Positions 8,028-16,992 of a stretch of 64,000 bases of DNA are shown piece by piece (the stretch's first letter is position 1; each line of letters begins with the position of its first letter). The translations under genes and the position numbers were made by a program. The notes below the pieces were generated by a model. That model was given only the letters and a program-made list of their open reading frames with translations, was not told the origin of the DNA and made no database searches. The stretch comes from Oscillospiraceae bacterium. GTDB taxonomy: Bacteria > Bacillota > Clostridia > Oscillospirales > Oscillospiraceae. The stretch is from NCBI GenBank assembly GCA_022801715.1, contig JAAWSV010000006.1, forward strand, positions 1-64,000. Direction: 5' to 3'.

Positions 8028-9168
8028 CGAGAAAAGACAGGAGAGCGGCGGGCGAAGCCTTTTTGTCCGGGTGGCCGCCCTGATTCTGGCCCTTCTGGTG
8101 GTATTCGGCGCGGTGTCGGTGGCCCTTCTGGCCGACAGTAAATACCTGGACCGGGTTCGCCGCTGGCTGATCTATGGTGACAGCACCGAGGAAAATCTGT
8201 ACACCTTCGCCGCCGACAGCCGCAACCGCTACGGCCAGTCGGGGGAGTACCTAGTGGTGCTGAGCCAGAACACCATCCAGTTTTTGGAGAACGACGGCAC
8301 CGCCTACCTGTCCAAGCAGGTTCAGCTGAGCCAGCCCGCCCTCAGCGTCGGCGGAAACCTGGCGGCGGCCTACGACGTGGGCGGACAGAATCTGTACCTG
8401 TTCTCCCGGGATGGGGAGCGCCTCCATCTGACCCTGGAGGAGGGCTGCGGCTTCATCTCCGCCCGGCTCAACGAAAGCGGTTACTTGGCGGTGGTCTACG
8501 AGGGGGGGGGCTACAAGGGCATCGTGGACATCTACAACGCCCGGCAGGAGAAGGTGTTCACCTACAACTCCTCCTCCCGCTTCCTCATTGACGCGGCGGT
8601 TTCCCGCAGCGGCGCCGCAGCGGCGGTGGTGGCCCTGGGGGAGGAGGCCGGCAGCTTCTGCAGCGAGGTGATTTTCTACCCCTTGGACCAGCAGGAGCCC
8701 TACGCCCGCACCCCCCTCGCCGGCCATCTGACCATGGACCTTGGCGTTACCGGCGGCGTGCTGGCCTCGGTGTCCCAGGGGGACGTGTCCTTCGTGGACA
8801 GCGAGGGCAAGCTCACCGGCGTGTTCTCCTACAACAATCTGTACCTCCGGGACTACAGTTTCGGCGGCGAGGGATACCTCTCCCTCCTCCTCAACCGCTA
8901 CCGCTCCGGCAGCATTGGCTCACTGATGACCGTGAACACCGACGGCACGGTGATTGCCGCCAAGGACATCACCGAGGAGGTGCTGGACATCTCCGCCTCC
9001 GGGAACTACGTAGCCGTCCTATACGGTGACGCCCTTATCATCTACACAAAGGAATTAGAGGAGTACGCCCGCCTGAGCAACACCGGCTACGCCAGCCACG
9101 TACTTATGCAGAGCGACGGCTCGGCCCTGATCATAGGAGGAAACACCGCTTGGCGCTACCTGCCATAG
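8020..9168 (+). CDS. DUF5711-like membrane-anchored protein
   Basis: 382 residues with a short cytoplasmic N-terminus, one transmembrane helix (about 16-35) and a large extracellular part made of repeated beta-strand units (GNLAAAYDVGGQNLYLF, GYLAVVYEGG, GNYVAVLYGDALIIY) that suggest a beta-propeller. This layout fits the DUF5711 family, whose role is unknown. It overlaps truA by 8 bases and so belongs to the same operon. No catalytic motif is visible. Confidence 0.8.
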   Translation: MADEKRQESGGRSLFVRVAALILALLVVFGAVSVALLADSKYLDRVRRWLIYGDSTEENLYTFAADSRNRYGQSGEYLVVLSQNTIQFLENDGTAYLSKQVQLSQPALSVGGNLAAAYDVGGQNLYLFSRDGERLHLTLEEGCGFISARLNESGYLAVVYEGGGYKGIVDIYNARQEKVFTYNSSSRFLIDAAVSRSGAAAAVVALGEEAGSFCSEVIFYPLDQQEPYARTPLAGHLTMDLGVTGGVLASVSQGDVSFVDSEGKLTGVFSYNNLYLRDYSFGGEGYLSLLLNRYRSGSIGSLMTVNTDGTVIAAKDITEEVLDISASGNYVAVLYGDALIIYTKELEEYARLSNTGYASHVLMQSDGSALIIGGNTAWRYLP

Positions 9169-9236
9169 GCGGCCTGCAGCCGCCCACCCCCGCACCATGC
9201 CCCCCTATAAAACGCCCTCCCATTCGCACCCCCCAT

Positions 9237-9260
9237 GTAGGGGCGGACATTGTCCGCCCG
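9237..9260. repeat. short dispersed palindromic repeat (GTAGGGGCG type)
   Basis: The core GGGCGGACATTGTCCGCCC (9241-9259) is a perfect palindrome around one base, preceded by GTAG. Related palindromes occur at 29810 and 30005. The 233-base gap 9169-9401 also holds two copies of AAACGCCCTCCCA (about 9210 and 9270) and no gene. Confidence 0.55.
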
Positions 9261-9401
9261 CCCCCCCGCAAACGCCCTCCCAACACTAATCACCGGGAAA
9301 AAGTACCGCGCGGCGGTATTTGCCGTAACTGGGAAAAAACCAGCGGAAAAGGGCCCTTCCTCCCAGCCCTTGACGAAGGTTCCAAAGAAAGGCGGTAGTC
9401 T

Positions 9402-10001
9402 ATGTTGACATCATCTGTTATAGTTGATATAGTGATTTGCGCAGTAGTGGCCCTCTCCCTCCTCATCGGGGCCAGGCGGGGCCTGTTCCGCTCCCTGGCG
9501 GAGCTGGTGTCCTGCATCGCGGCCTATGTGATCACCTCCCTCTTGGCCGGCGGCTTGGCCTCGGCGGCGGCGGAGTGGCTGCGGCCCATGGCGGAGGAAC
9601 GGGTAAGCGCACTGGTGGAGGCGTACCTCTCCGGCGCGCTGGAGAACGCCCCGGCCTTCCTCACCGCCGGCTTTCTGGAGGAGCTGCTGGAGCAGGCCCT
9701 GCCGGAGGCCATCGTGGAGCAGGGGCTTTACAACATCGCCTACGCGGCGGTATTCGTGGTGCTCTTCTTTGTTGTGATCTTCGCCCTCCGTCTTTTGATC
9801 CGGGCGGTGGACACCGTCTTAAAACTTCCCCTTCTCCATGAGCTCAACACCTTCGGCGGAGCGGCGGTGGGCGCCCTGAAGGGGGCGGTGCTCGTCGGCC
9901 TCCTCCTCTGGCTTGCCCGGCGGACCGGCCTGCTGGTCAGTCAGGAGGCGCTGACCGGCTCCCTGCTGGTCCCCTTTTGGCAGCGGTTTTTGCCGCTGTA
10001 G
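9402..10001 (+). CDS. CvpA family membrane protein
   Basis: 199 residues with four hydrophobic helices in the CvpA/colicin V production layout: an N-terminal helix ending in GARRGLFRSL (the conserved Arg-Gly step), a second helix, a long polar loop, then two C-terminal helices with LNTFGGAAVGALKGAVL. Members often sit in cell-envelope or stress loci and have no defined biochemical role. The start at 9402 has AAAGGCGG upstream. A weak tandem GCGTGCAACA pair follows the stop, and no clear terminator is present before clpE. Confidence 0.8.
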   Translation: MLTSSVIVDIVICAVVALSLLIGARRGLFRSLAELVSCIAAYVITSLLAGGLASAAAEWLRPMAEERVSALVEAYLSGALENAPAFLTAGFLEELLEQALPEAIVEQGLYNIAYAAVFVVLFFVVIFALRLLIRAVDTVLKLPLLHELNTFGGAAVGALKGAVLVGLLLWLARRTGLLVSQEALTGSLLVPFWQRFLPL

Positions 10002-10193
10002 CGGGATAAGCGTGCAACAAAGCGTGCAACACCCCCCTTAAAAATTGAGAAAAAACGAGAAAAATTGCGTTAAAAACACGTTTTTTCCGCGAGTTTTCGC
10101 GCCTCATATAGCGGCTTTTTGTCGCATTTCCCCCGCAAATACCAGCCCAGCCCACCCCACCGGGCCCGGGCGCAGCGAAAGGAATGTCAAACA

Positions 10194-12536
10194 ATGCAAC
10201 CGACTTTATGCTCAAAATGCAAGAAAAATGTAGCCGTAGTGTTCATTTCCAAGCTAGAAAACGGCAAAACCGTCAACGAGGGACTCTGCCTAAAATGCGC
10301 CAAAGAAATCGGCCTCCCCCAAGTCAACGACCTAATGAACCGAATGGGCATCACAGACGAAGATTTAGACACAATTACCTCCGAAATGATGCAGGCTTTT
10401 GGCGGTGCGGAGAACTTAGAGGGCCTGATGGAGGCCAGCAGCGACGACAGTGACGACGAGGAGGACGAGGAGGGCAAGACCGCCACCTTCCCCTTCTTAA
10501 ACCGCCTCTTCAGCAGCGATTCCAGCTCCTCCTCCCCCGCTCCCGCCCCGGCTGCCGACCGGGAGGAGAAGGAGAAAGAGAAGGACAAAGGTGGCCGTCC
10601 AAAGGACCGGAAACAGGAGAAAAAGCGCAAATTTTTAGATAATTACTGCATAAATCTTACCGATAGAGCCCGGGAGGGCAAGCTGGACGCGGTGATCGGC
10701 CGGGAGCAGGAGATCGAGCGGGTGGTCCAAATTCTGAACCGCCGGCAGAAAAATAACCCCTGCCTCATCGGTGAGCCCGGTGTGGGCAAGACCGCCATCG
10801 CCGAGGGCCTGTCCCAGCGGATCAGCAAGGGCGAGGTGCCCTTCAAGCTCCGGGAGAAGGAGGTCTTTCTCTTGGACCTCACCGCCTTGGTGGCGGGCAC
10901 CCAGTTCAGAGGCCAGTTCGAGAGCCGGATGAAGGGCCTCATCGAGGAGATCCGCAAGTGCGGCAACGTGATCTTGGTCATCGACGAGGTCCACAACATC
11001 GTGGGCGCCGGCGACGCCGAGGGCTCCATGAACGCCGCCAACATCCTAAAGCCCGCCCTCAGCCGGGGGGAGATCCAGGTCATCGGCGCCACCACCTTCT
11101 CCGAGTACCGCAAGCACATCGAGAAGGACACCGCCTTGGAGCGCCGCTTCCAGCCGGTGACGGTGAATGAACCCAACATGGAGGACACGCTGGAGATTCT
11201 CAAGGGCATCGCCCACTACTACGAGGAGCACCACGGCGTGAAGGTCCCCGACGGCATCCTCCGTCAGGCGGTGACCCTCAGCGAGAGGTACATCACCGAC
11301 CGCTTCCTCCCAGACAAGGCCATCGACCTCATTGACGAGGCCTGCTCCGACCTGAATCTGAAGGACCCCAGCATCTCCCGCCGGATGGAGATCGAGCGGG
11401 AGCTGGCGGACTACACCAAGGAGCGGGAGCTCATCGAGAGCCAGACCGAGGAGGAGCCCAATTTTGAGCGTCTGGCCGAGATCAAGAGCCGGGAGCTCCA
11501 GCTTCAGACGGAGCTGGACGCCATCAAAGAGAAGGGCGAACCCCAGCTCACCATGGACAATCTGGCCCGTGTCATCGAGCTGTGGACCAAAATCCCCGCC
11601 AGCAAGATCCGGGAGGAGGAGTTCAAGCGCCTCAGCGAGCTGGGCGAGCGGCTGAAGAAGAAGGTGGTGGGTCAAGACGAGGCCATCGCCGCCGTCGCCG
11701 CCGCCATCCGCCGGAACCGGGTGGGCATCAGCCCCAAGCACAAGCCGGTGAGCTTCATCTTCGTGGGCAGCACCGGCGTGGGCAAGACAGAGCTGGTGAA
11801 GCAGCTGGCCGACGACCTGTTCAACTCCCCGGAGAGCCTGATCCGCTTGGACATGTCCGAGTTCATGGAGAAGCACTCTGTGTCCCGGATTATCGGCTCC
11901 CCTCCGGGCTATGTGGGCTATGACGAGGCGGGGCAGCTGACGGAGAAGATCCGCCGGAAGCCCTACAGTGTGATCCTCTTCGACGAGATTGAGAAGGCCC
12001 ACCCGGACGTGCTGAATGTGCTGCTGCAAATCTTAGACGACGGCCAGATCACCGACGCCCACGGCCGGAAGGTGAACTTTGAGAACACAGTGATCGTCAT
12101 GACCTCCAACGCCGGCAGTGAGCGGAAAGGCGGGAGCTTGGGCTTCAACAAGAGCGTGGATGAGCAGGACGAGGAGAAGGCCATGAAGGCCCTCCAGCAG
12201 TTCCTGCGCCCGGAGTTCATCAACCGGGTGGACGAGATCATCTGCTTCCACAAGCTCAGTGAGGAGAACTTCGGCGCCATCGCCCGGATCATGCTGGATG
12301 AACTGCAAAACAGCCTGAAGGACAAGGGCTTCACCTTCAACTACGACGACGCCATTGTGAACTACTTGGTGAAGAAGTCCTACTCCGCCGCCTACGGCGC
12401 CCGGAACCTCCGCCGCACCATCCAGAAGGAGGTGGAGGACGAGCTGGCCACCCGGATTATCGACAGCTACGACAACCCCATCACCCAGATCAAGGCCACC
12501 GCCGAGAATGAAAAGGTTGCGCTGTACACACTATAA
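10194..12536 (+). CDS. clpE: ClpE-type AAA+ ATPase, Clp protease ATP-binding subunit
   Basis: Unfoldase that feeds substrates to the ClpP protease in the cytoplasm. The 780 residues comprise an N-terminal zinc finger (LCSKC at 5-9, LCLKC at 31-35) of the ClpE/McsA kind, a Ser/Glu/Lys-rich linker (about 82-145), AAA1 (Walker A GEPGVGKT 193-200, Walker B VILVIDE), a coiled middle domain (about 395-445) and AAA2 (Walker A GSTGVGKT 525-532, Walker B VILFDE, pore motif GYVGYD). A LGF tripeptide (649-651) marks the ClpP-docking loop. ATG 10194 has AAAGGA upstream; the zinc finger begins at once, which excludes the longer frame. ClpE is usually under CtsR control in Firmicutes, but I see no clear CtsR heptad repeat here. 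Confidence 0.93.
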   Translation: MQPTLCSKCKKNVAVVFISKLENGKTVNEGLCLKCAKEIGLPQVNDLMNRMGITDEDLDTITSEMMQAFGGAENLEGLMEASSDDSDDEEDEEGKTATFPFLNRLFSSDSSSSSPAPAPAADREEKEKEKDKGGRPKDRKQEKKRKFLDNYCINLTDRAREGKLDAVIGREQEIERVVQILNRRQKNNPCLIGEPGVGKTAIAEGLSQRISKGEVPFKLREKEVFLLDLTALVAGTQFRGQFESRMKGLIEEIRKCGNVILVIDEVHNIVGAGDAEGSMNAANILKPALSRGEIQVIGATTFSEYRKHIEKDTALERRFQPVTVNEPNMEDTLEILKGIAHYYEEHHGVKVPDGILRQAVTLSERYITDRFLPDKAIDLIDEACSDLNLKDPSISRRMEIERELADYTKERELIESQTEEEPNFERLAEIKSRELQLQTELDAIKEKGEPQLTMDNLARVIELWTKIPASKIREEEFKRLSELGERLKKKVVGQDEAIAAVAAAIRRNRVGISPKHKPVSFIFVGSTGVGKTELVKQLADDLFNSPESLIRLDMSEFMEKHSVSRIIGSPPGYVGYDEAGQLTEKIRRKPYSVILFDEIEKAHPDVLNVLLQILDDGQITDAHGRKVNFENTVIVMTSNAGSERKGGSLGFNKSVDEQDEEKAMKALQQFLRPEFINRVDEIICFHKLSEENFGAIARIMLDELQNSLKDKGFTFNYDDAIVNYLVKKSYSAAYGARNLRRTIQKEVEDELATRIIDSYDNPITQIKATAENEKVALYTL

Positions 12537-12553
12537 AAGGAGGAAAGCGGCCC

Positions 12554-12763
12554 ATGCTGTTCCGCAAGGATATAGAGCCCCGCTGCGCCTACTGCAAGAA
12601 GGGCAACGCGCTCAGTGACCGGGAGGTCATCTGCGTCAAGCGGGGGATCGTGGCGGCGGAGGACAGCTGCCGCGCCTTCCGCTACGACCCCTTGAAGCGG
12701 GTGCCCCCCCGGCCGGTGAAGCTGAACACGGAGAAGCTCAGTGCCGAGGATTTTATGATTTGA
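12554..12763 (+). CDS. small Cys-rich conserved protein, 69 aa
   Basis: Short basic protein with the cysteines CAYCKKG, VICVKRG and DSCRAF; the first pair is a CxxC motif, so metal binding or redox activity is possible. I do not know a function. A strong AAAAGGAGGAAAG site lies 10 bases before the ATG. It follows clpE by 17 bases and is closed by a hairpin, so it is co-transcribed with clpE. Confidence 0.82.
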   Translation: MLFRKDIEPRCAYCKKGNALSDREVICVKRGIVAAEDSCRAFRYDPLKRVPPRPVKLNTEKLSAEDFMI

Positions 12764-12771
12764 TTGATAAG

Positions 12772-12800
12772 AACGGGAGATGAAGAATTCATCTCCCGTT
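12772..12800 (+). terminator. terminator of the clpE unit
   Basis: AACGGGAGATGAA (12772-12784) and TTCATCTCCCGTT (12788-12800) form a perfect 13-bp stem with a 3-base loop. The T-run is short (CGTTTCC). Confidence 0.65.
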
Positions 12801-12805
12801 TCCTA

Positions 12806-12838
12806 ATGTGTCACAAATCCCTCTTGCGCTTGACACAT
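12806..12838. repeat. inverted repeat ATGTGTCA / TGACACAT at island edge
   Basis: ATGTGTCA (12806-12813) and TGACACAT (12831-12838) are perfect inverted arms 17 bases apart. It lies between the clpE terminator and the end of the AT-richer cassette, close to where base composition changes. It may be a boundary or a binding site; the function is not known. Confidence 0.4.
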
Positions 12839-12860
12839 GGCAGCATATATTTATGTAAGT

Positions 12861-13385
12861 CTATTTTTTACTTTTTTCCATCTGCTCCTTAAAGGATTTC
12901 TTGAGCATATCCAGCCCCGCCTTCTTCGTCAAATCGTTCTGATCCAGTTTCCCCATTTTAACTGCTTTGCAGACCTCAATATAGGCTTTACCTAAGGCCA
13001 GTGTGATCACTCCCGCCGTGCCGGCAGAAATGACACAGCCAGCTCCTGTGCCAACTCCCGGAATTAGCTTTAAGAGATTGGACACAACTGTTTTTCCGAT
13101 CACAGTTGCACCGCCAACACCGATTACAGCTGTAACCAAGGAGGCAAGCGCGTCGCGCTCAATGTTAAACGTAAAAACGTTATTGATCGCGACCATCATC
13201 GCTACCTGCTGTCCAACCAGCAATGGCGCATCAGCAAATGGAATGGGAACCGCACCAGTTGCAGCCGTACTCGCCACAAAACCCAGTACAATGTTGTTGG
13301 CCTTTTCAAACATTTCTTGGTACTCATACTCTTGGATGTCCTCTAAGAGATCGTCTTCATAGTTTGGCTTATCTGTAGCTGTCAT
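12861..13385 (-). CDS. DUF697-like hydrophobic protein (third gene of cassette)
   Basis: 174 residues. The N-terminus is acidic (NYEDDLLEDIQEYEYQEM). The core, GAVPIPFADAPLLVGQQVAM followed by LIPGVGTGAGCVISAGTAGV, resembles the DUF697 domain that is often fused to small GTPases of the YcjX/YcjF kind. Here it stands alone without a GTPase. Two or three glycine-rich hydrophobic helices suggest membrane insertion. The start ATG at 13385 has a GGGGGAAGAG site and lies 12 bases after the stop of the preceding gene. Codon use is clearly more AT-rich than in neighbours such as clpE. The assignment is by pattern and needs a profile search. Confidence 0.72.
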   Translation of the reverse strand: MTATDKPNYEDDLLEDIQEYEYQEMFEKANNIVLGFVASTAATGAVPIPFADAPLLVGQQVAMMVAINNVFTFNIERDALASLVTAVIGVGGATVIGKTVVSNLLKLIPGVGTGAGCVISAGTAGVITLALGKAYIEVCKAVKMGKLDQNDLTKKAGLDMLKKSFKEQMEKSKK

Positions 13386-13397
13386 TTTCTCTTCCCC

Positions 13398-14837
13398 CTA
13401 ATTCAAAAAGTAATTGTCGATATCCGATTTGCCGCGCAACACCCTGCCGCGGGCAACTCCGATATCGTCAGCCAACGCGATGGAACCATCAAAAGCGATG
13501 TTCACATCTCGGTCAAAAGCAAGTTCCAACATGGATGTATGCTTCGCAATTTCTTTCTTGAGTTGGGCTATTAGCTGCTGGTATCGCTCCTCCAACACTT
13601 CGTTTAGGGCAGCAAAGCTCTCACAGTAATTGGCAATCAGTGCTCGCTCCTTCGCAGAAAGATAGTCCTTTGCAATCTGATACATGAACATACCCGCCAT
13701 GTTGCCAATAACCGCGCCAAGAACAGGAACCGGAATCAGCGTCTGACCAAGCAGAGAAGCAACTGCGCCTACAGAAACATCAAGACAAAGAACCTCTGCG
13801 TTAACAATGAAATCTTCCTGCGTGATATTTCCCTGCTGAAGCTGATAAGCCTGTGCCGCTACGCCGAAGGACGCTGTTACCAGAGCGTTTGCGACTGCGG
13901 CAGGCGTTGCAGTGAAATTCGTCATTGCATAAATCGCCGTACCCCTGATGCCGCCTTGGACTGTTCCCTTTGCGGTGTCGATACCGACTTCCTGCCAATC
14001 CTCTTGGGAAAATTCCGCCAGATGTTTTCCCTGTTTTCGCTTTTTCAAGATGCCCAAGCAGAAGGCCATGCCGCCCTCCGCTGCCGCACCAACCGCCGCC
14101 GCTCGCGCCCCCTGTTTCAGTGTAGGCTTGCTGGCCTCATAGGCTGTGTCCCGGCGGCGCTGGTCCTCATCATGGATGTTTTGCTCCTCGCTTTTAACGG
14201 TCTCTTCAATTTTCCCCTTTTGGGCCGCCGAGTAGTCTATCACTGCCGGTTCCAAATCATCCGGTGTAATTCCGCTTTCGGCGAAAAACTCCTGCACCCA
14301 CTTCCAAAGCCGGTAAGTACTGGCAGATTCTTTTGCCGCCTCCTCTTGGGACATTGCCAGCAATCGCTTGAGTTCCTGATAGAAATCTTTCGGGAGTTGA
14401 TACTTTCCGCCCTTCTTGATAAAGTCTGGGTATTTTTCCAAGTGTTCTTTGACGGCCTCAAGGCCGAAGTGACCCCCTGCCCGCACGAATTTCTGCTGAA
14501 TTGCCATACCATCGCGGAGAAGATCTGCAGGACCATTGTCATTAATCCATTGACAGGCCGGCTCCAGCCCCTTAACGATATTCCTCGCATTTTCAATTCC
14601 GGTCTCGGCTGCTTCTGCGAGAAAACCATGTATTCCCTTTTCGCCGCCCCGATTGCTGGCAATTAAGGCGGCAATGTCCATCTTCATTTTCTGAAGCTCT
14701 GCCAGTGCCTGCTCCAAATTGATATCCTGTGCGGCCAGTTTTGCCAATAATTCATTCAACCGCAGTTGATTCAGATAATCAACCCATGCGGCAAAGCCTT
14801 GCTCCTGTGTACTTTTTACGATTTGTGCAACATCCAC
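13398..14837 (-). CDS. large helical protein with glycine-zipper core (second gene of cassette)
   Basis: 479 residues, family not recognised. The N-terminal ~230 residues are charged and helical, with a leucine-rich start (LRLNELLAKLAAQDINLEQA). The middle (about 235-400) holds hydrophobic glycine-rich stretches such as ARAAAVGAAAEGGMAFCLGI and LIPVPVLGAVIGNMAGMFMY, with small-residue spacing typical of membrane-inserting glycine zippers. The C-terminal tail is polar (FDRDVNIAFDGSIALADDIG). The start is GTG 14837 with GGGAGG 7 bases upstream. This site lies at the stop of the upstream gene, so the two are translationally coupled. Confidence 0.75.
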   Translation of the reverse strand: MDVAQIVKSTQEQGFAAWVDYLNQLRLNELLAKLAAQDINLEQALAELQKMKMDIAALIASNRGGEKGIHGFLAEAAETGIENARNIVKGLEPACQWINDNGPADLLRDGMAIQQKFVRAGGHFGLEAVKEHLEKYPDFIKKGGKYQLPKDFYQELKRLLAMSQEEAAKESASTYRLWKWVQEFFAESGITPDDLEPAVIDYSAAQKGKIEETVKSEEQNIHDEDQRRRDTAYEASKPTLKQGARAAAVGAAAEGGMAFCLGILKKRKQGKHLAEFSQEDWQEVGIDTAKGTVQGGIRGTAIYAMTNFTATPAAVANALVTASFGVAAQAYQLQQGNITQEDFIVNAEVLCLDVSVGAVASLLGQTLIPVPVLGAVIGNMAGMFMYQIAKDYLSAKERALIANYCESFAALNEVLEERYQQLIAQLKKEIAKHTSMLELAFDRDVNIAFDGSIALADDIGVARGRVLRGKSDIDNYFLN

Positions 14838-14849
14838 AACGGATCCTCC

Positions 14850-15689
14850 CTAAATCGTTTTGTTCAGCAGCTCTGCCAGTGTCAAAGTATTGTTTACCAT
14901 CGTTCCAAGCCGGTACTGCTGATCCTCAGAAAGCTCCAAGTAGTTTGCTCCCTTTAGCACTCTATTGGCTTGAGCCATGTCCCGCAAAGCATCCATCAGC
15001 ATTACAGTTTCATCCATCAAATACTGAATTTTTGTGCTGGCTTCCTTCAGCGCCGCGCCTGCAATGGTAATCTTTTTGGCCTCAGCAATTGCCGCATCCG
15101 CAATCTGTTTATTTTTATGTCCAAGCATAGCTACAGAAGCCACAGTCGTTACCCCAGTAATTCCCCAGCCAATGGGGCCGGCTAAGGCAAGCAATGCCTT
15201 TCCGCCTGCAATTCCCAGACCGCCCTTCGCTATCGCTCCTCCGCCCAGCCAAGCCAAGGCCGCCTTTGTGGCTGCGGCTCCTGTTAGAGAAGATATTGCG
15301 GTTCCGGTGGAGGCCGTTCCAAAGGTTGTCGCAACCCACATGGCCGCCGTTGGTGCCATGCTGGCCACCGCAGCCCCTCCGGCAACTCCGGCTGCAACAG
15401 CAGCTCCGGACTTGACGGCGGCCTCCATCGCCTCTGCGGCATAGGCCTCAGTCCCCCGGAATTTCTCCCGTGCCGTCTGAATATCCGAAATCTTTTTCTC
15501 AAATTCTTTAGGCCGGTTGGCAATACTGTTCACTAAGAGCTCGATTTCGTGGATCAAAGTAATGCTGTCTTGCCGCCGTTCATAGAGCTGACTACCCAGC
15601 TTTTCCATCTCTTGATATTGAACATTGTACTTGCTTACCGCCCGCTCATGAATGGCAAGTGCTTCCTTTTTGGGTTTTGCATAGAGCAT
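14850..15689 (-). CDS. coiled-coil / glycine-zipper protein (first gene of cassette)
   Basis: 279 residues, family not recognised. There is a charged coiled-coil-like N-terminus (about 5-90), then long Ala/Gly-rich hydrophobic segments (AAVAAGVAGGAAVASMAPTA and GGGAIAKGGLGIAGGKALLA), then a helical tail. The pattern is like pore-forming or membrane-remodelling proteins, but that is inference. I use the ATG at 15689 because GGAGG lies 7 bases before it; a longer TTG start would include the ribosome binding site itself. The stop at 14850 leaves 12 bases before the next gene. Codon use is AT-richer than in the flanks. Confidence 0.74.
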   Translation of the reverse strand: MLYAKPKKEALAIHERAVSKYNVQYQEMEKLGSQLYERRQDSITLIHEIELLVNSIANRPKEFEKKISDIQTAREKFRGTEAYAAEAMEAAVKSGAAVAAGVAGGAAVASMAPTAAMWVATTFGTASTGTAISSLTGAAATKAALAWLGGGAIAKGGLGIAGGKALLALAGPIGWGITGVTTVASVAMLGHKNKQIADAAIAEAKKITIAGAALKEASTKIQYLMDETVMLMDALRDMAQANRVLKGANYLELSEDQQYRLGTMVNNTLTLAELLNKTI

Positions 15690-15738
15690 AAAACAATCCT
15701 CCAAATCTATTTTACTCTATAATCTCCTTGGCTTCTCA

Positions 15739-15777
15739 GCCACATTTTATATAGGACCTTAAAAGAACAAATGTGGC
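15739..15777 (-). promoter_or_regulatory. inverted repeat upstream of the three-gene cassette
   Basis: GCCACATTT (15739-15747) and AAATGTGGC (15769-15777) are perfect arms separated by 21 bases, about 50 bases before the first cassette gene. The AT-rich centre (TATATAGG) could hold a promoter. It looks like an operator. A related TGTGCCACA lies near 15821. Confidence 0.45.
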
Positions 15778-16720
15778 AGATTGAATAAGAGCGTAGTTTA
15801 AGCGAGCTTTTTAAAGGTCATGTGCCACACCAAAAGGGACGCTGCGGCTTTTGCTTCATTCCTCCTACCCCAAGATGGTTTGTAACAGTCTGCAACCACA
15901 TCCCCTTGCAGTTTTGTTGATTCGATAGATACCGCCAGACGGTTGATATAGAACAAGATTAAACTCAGGCCCTACACAAATACAGCATACCACAATGAGG
16001 AGCCAAAGTCACCCACAAGATAGAGATTTGACGCGCTACTCGCCTCATCTGGGTGCTGGACATCGAGATAACTAACACGGAAGCTCTATCCAGTCTATTA
16101 TGAAAAAGCCGCCCTCTATCCAATCTCTAAAGCAGGAGCGTGCCGCGTTGCAGGCAGAGAGCAAAAACGGTACCCCAAATACAAACAATGCGCCGGTATA
16201 TATCGGCGCATTGTTTGTCGCTGCCCGTCATCGGTACGGCAGAGTCCCATAACAGCACAACCAATTCTTCGTCTTTGTATCACCCAAAAGCTCCTCCAGT
16301 GTACGGGGGCGGAAGCTTGGAGCACCGTTCGAGAGAGGCCCACAGAACGCCAAACTGCCTCGCAAAACAGCTCTTCAATAACTGCGGTATCGTTCTCATC
16401 TATCTTGTGCAACACTTCACTCAGTTTCACCACATAAGTGTCAAAATTACAACAATCCTTGCAAAAATCCGGATGGTATGATAGACTACTATATCATCCC
16501 AGCAAGGAGGCGGGGCCCGTGGGCTATCCAGCTGGTTGTGGGTGTTTTTCTTAGAGACACCCTTGCTGGCACATGGCGTCCTCCGACTGCTGGCTGCACG
16601 GGAACCGCACGGACAGATCAGCCCACAACTGCATCCGGTACTTGGGCCTACTTTTACGCAGAAGGGAGGCAGCGGGGATTCCTCCCCTGCCTATAGAGCT
16701 GGGAGAGGAATTTTCCAGAT
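15778..16720. other. gene-poor, decayed stretch
   Basis: No convincing intact gene. On the minus strand, fragments around 16230-16430 (KLSEVLHKIDENDTAVIEEL in one frame, LEELLGDTKTKNWLCCYG in another) read like one short protein broken by a frame change. Around 16500-16700 a GC-rich patch with no clean frame follows. A strong hairpin at 16182-16217 is listed separately. Confidence 0.4.
16182..16217. terminator. 14-bp perfect hairpin
   Basis: CAAACAATGCGCCG (16182-16195) pairs fully with CGGCGCATTGTTTG (16204-16217) over an 8-base loop. No intact gene ends here, so it may be the leftover terminator of the decayed frame on the minus strand. Confidence 0.45.
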
Positions 16721-16957
16721 TTGATGAAAATTTTTGGCTTAATGCAGCTCATCGTTATATTCCTGTGTTATCTTGGAAGAAACTACACATTGGGAGGAAT
16801 TTCTAAGGCACTTCTTCCCACTGCCATATGGCTGTTTTGGTTTCTTGGAGCGTTCTCACTGAACCGTGCGTGGAAAGAAGGAAAAATCCAGCATAGCAGC
16901 CTCATGATATGTTCTCATTCGTCGCTGCTTTATGTTGCATATATGTCACACTTTTAG
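16721..16957 (+). CDS. possible small membrane protein, 78 aa
   Basis: Short frame with two hydrophobic segments (LMQLIVIFLCYL and ALLPTAIWLFWFLGAF) and a basic connector. GGGAGAGGA lies upstream of the ATG at 16721. It is followed after about 35 bases by a good terminator. No family is recognised. Its position in a decayed region makes it doubtful. Confidence 0.35.
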   Translation: MMKIFGLMQLIVIFLCYLGRNYTLGGISKALLPTAIWLFWFLGAFSLNRAWKEGKIQHSSLMICSHSSLLYVAYMSHF

Positions 16958-16992
16958 CGTGATCAATCCGGCTGCAAACAGTCGAACTCTTT

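Noticed and set aside
10003-10193. CtsR operator before clpE
   Set aside because: ClpE genes often carry one, but no clear heptad direct repeat is present in the gap.
16116-16433. 105-codon minus frame
   Set aside because: The first 30 residues look protein-like, but the better continuation lies in another frame; treated as a decayed gene.
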